DNA of 14,646 nucleotides, taken from contig JAEWYW010000052.1 of NCBI GenBank assembly GCA_023458535.1, positions 1-14,646 on the forward strand, read 5' to 3'. Of this stretch, positions 14,339 to 14,646 are shown in pieces (within the stretch, counting starts at the first letter, position 1; each line of letters starts with the position of its first letter). This DNA is from Bacteroidota bacterium. GTDB taxonomy: Bacteria > Bacteroidota > Bacteroidia > Flavobacteriales > Weeksellaceae. The notes under the pieces were generated by a model. It did not search any database. It had not been told where the DNA came from and saw only the letters and a program-made list of their open reading frames with translations. Made by a program: the position numbers and the translations under genes.

Positions 14339-14646
14339 ATGAAAACATTAACTTTAGTAATTGGAGCTGTTTACGGACTTTTATCTGTCGTTTTGGGAGC
14401 TTTTGGTGCACATGCCTTTAAAAAAATACTGTCTGTTGAAAGACTAGAGAGTTTTGAAACGGGTGTTCGCTACCAGATGTATGCCGCATTTTTTCTTTTA
14501 ATTGTTGGCTATATTTTAAAATTCGACAGCAGTTCTGATAAATGGATTTCTTGGTTGATGATTTTTGGAACGCTTCTTTTCTCATTCAGTATTTATCTGC
14601 TCAGTTTTCAGGACTATTGGGGAGTAAATCTCAAGTTTTTAGGTCC
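14339..14646 (+). CDS. DUF423 membrane protein (YgdD-like), 3' part outside the window
   Basis: The first 102 residues of a small integral membrane protein. The diagnostic DUF423 motif LGAFGAHAFKK (19-29) follows the first helix (TLVIGAVYGLLSVVLGAFG), and FETGVRYQMYAAFFLLIVG (39-57) is the second hallmark. Further helices follow, up to SIYLLSFQ. The family is usually 120-130 residues with four helices, so only the end is missing. Its biochemical role is not established. It is the third gene of the HMG-CoA reductase group, 12 bases behind the small membrane protein. Confidence 0.93.
   Translation, partial: MKTLTLVIGAVYGLLSVVLGAFGAHAFKKILSVERLESFETGVRYQMYAAFFLLIVGYILKFDSSSDKWISWLMIFGTLLFSFSIYLLSFQDYWGVNLKFLG

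Overview
The window looks like a chromosomal segment of a Flavobacteriia bacterium of the Chryseobacterium group (Weeksellaceae: Chryseobacterium, Kaistella, Epilithonimonas or relatives). The reasons are the AT-rich sequence, the RecA, GapA and PfkA sequences, a class II HMG-CoA reductase, DUF4846 and PAS-LuxR proteins, and -7 boxes of the Bacteroidota form TAnnTTTG in front of several genes. The genus is an inference; there is no rRNA gene here. I see no prophage, insertion sequence, CRISPR array, tRNA or defence system.

Layout. From 1 to 12720 every gene reads on the minus strand. In transcription order on that strand: a DUF4846 lipoprotein (12720-11854); pfkA and gapA, a glycolytic pair closed by a terminator; a 320-base gene-free stretch packed with GC-rich hairpins; a DUF2339 multipass membrane protein overlapping a DUF3999-type membrane protein; a 236-base leader region; a PAS/LuxR regulator with a TTG start; an MpaB/Lcp-like (DUF2236) haem oxygenase; recA with its terminator; a second hairpin region; a class I methyltransferase; and htpG, cut by the left edge. 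From 12826 onward the genes read on the plus strand: class II HMG-CoA reductase, a 56-residue two-helix membrane protein, and a DUF423 membrane protein cut by the right edge.

How the genes may work together. PfkA and GapA catalyse two glycolytic steps and are probably co-transcribed. DUF2339 and DUF3999 proteins are a recurrent membrane pair of unknown role. The PAS/LuxR regulator and the MpaB-like oxygenase probably form a regulatory unit: the 8-mer ACCTCTAA lies at the heart of three imperfect palindromes, two in front of the regulator and one over the oxygenase start. The HMG-CoA reductase supplies mevalonate for isoprenoids and heads a short plus-strand operon.

Two points deserve attention. 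First, a family of six GC-rich, 3-nt-loop hairpins sits in two gene gaps 7 kb apart. Two of them share a 27-nt core with one mismatch, and several have perfect arms running far into locus-specific AT-rich sequence. Second, there is the candidate operator triplet around the luxR-mpaB pair. Most of the remaining window is ordinary housekeeping sequence.
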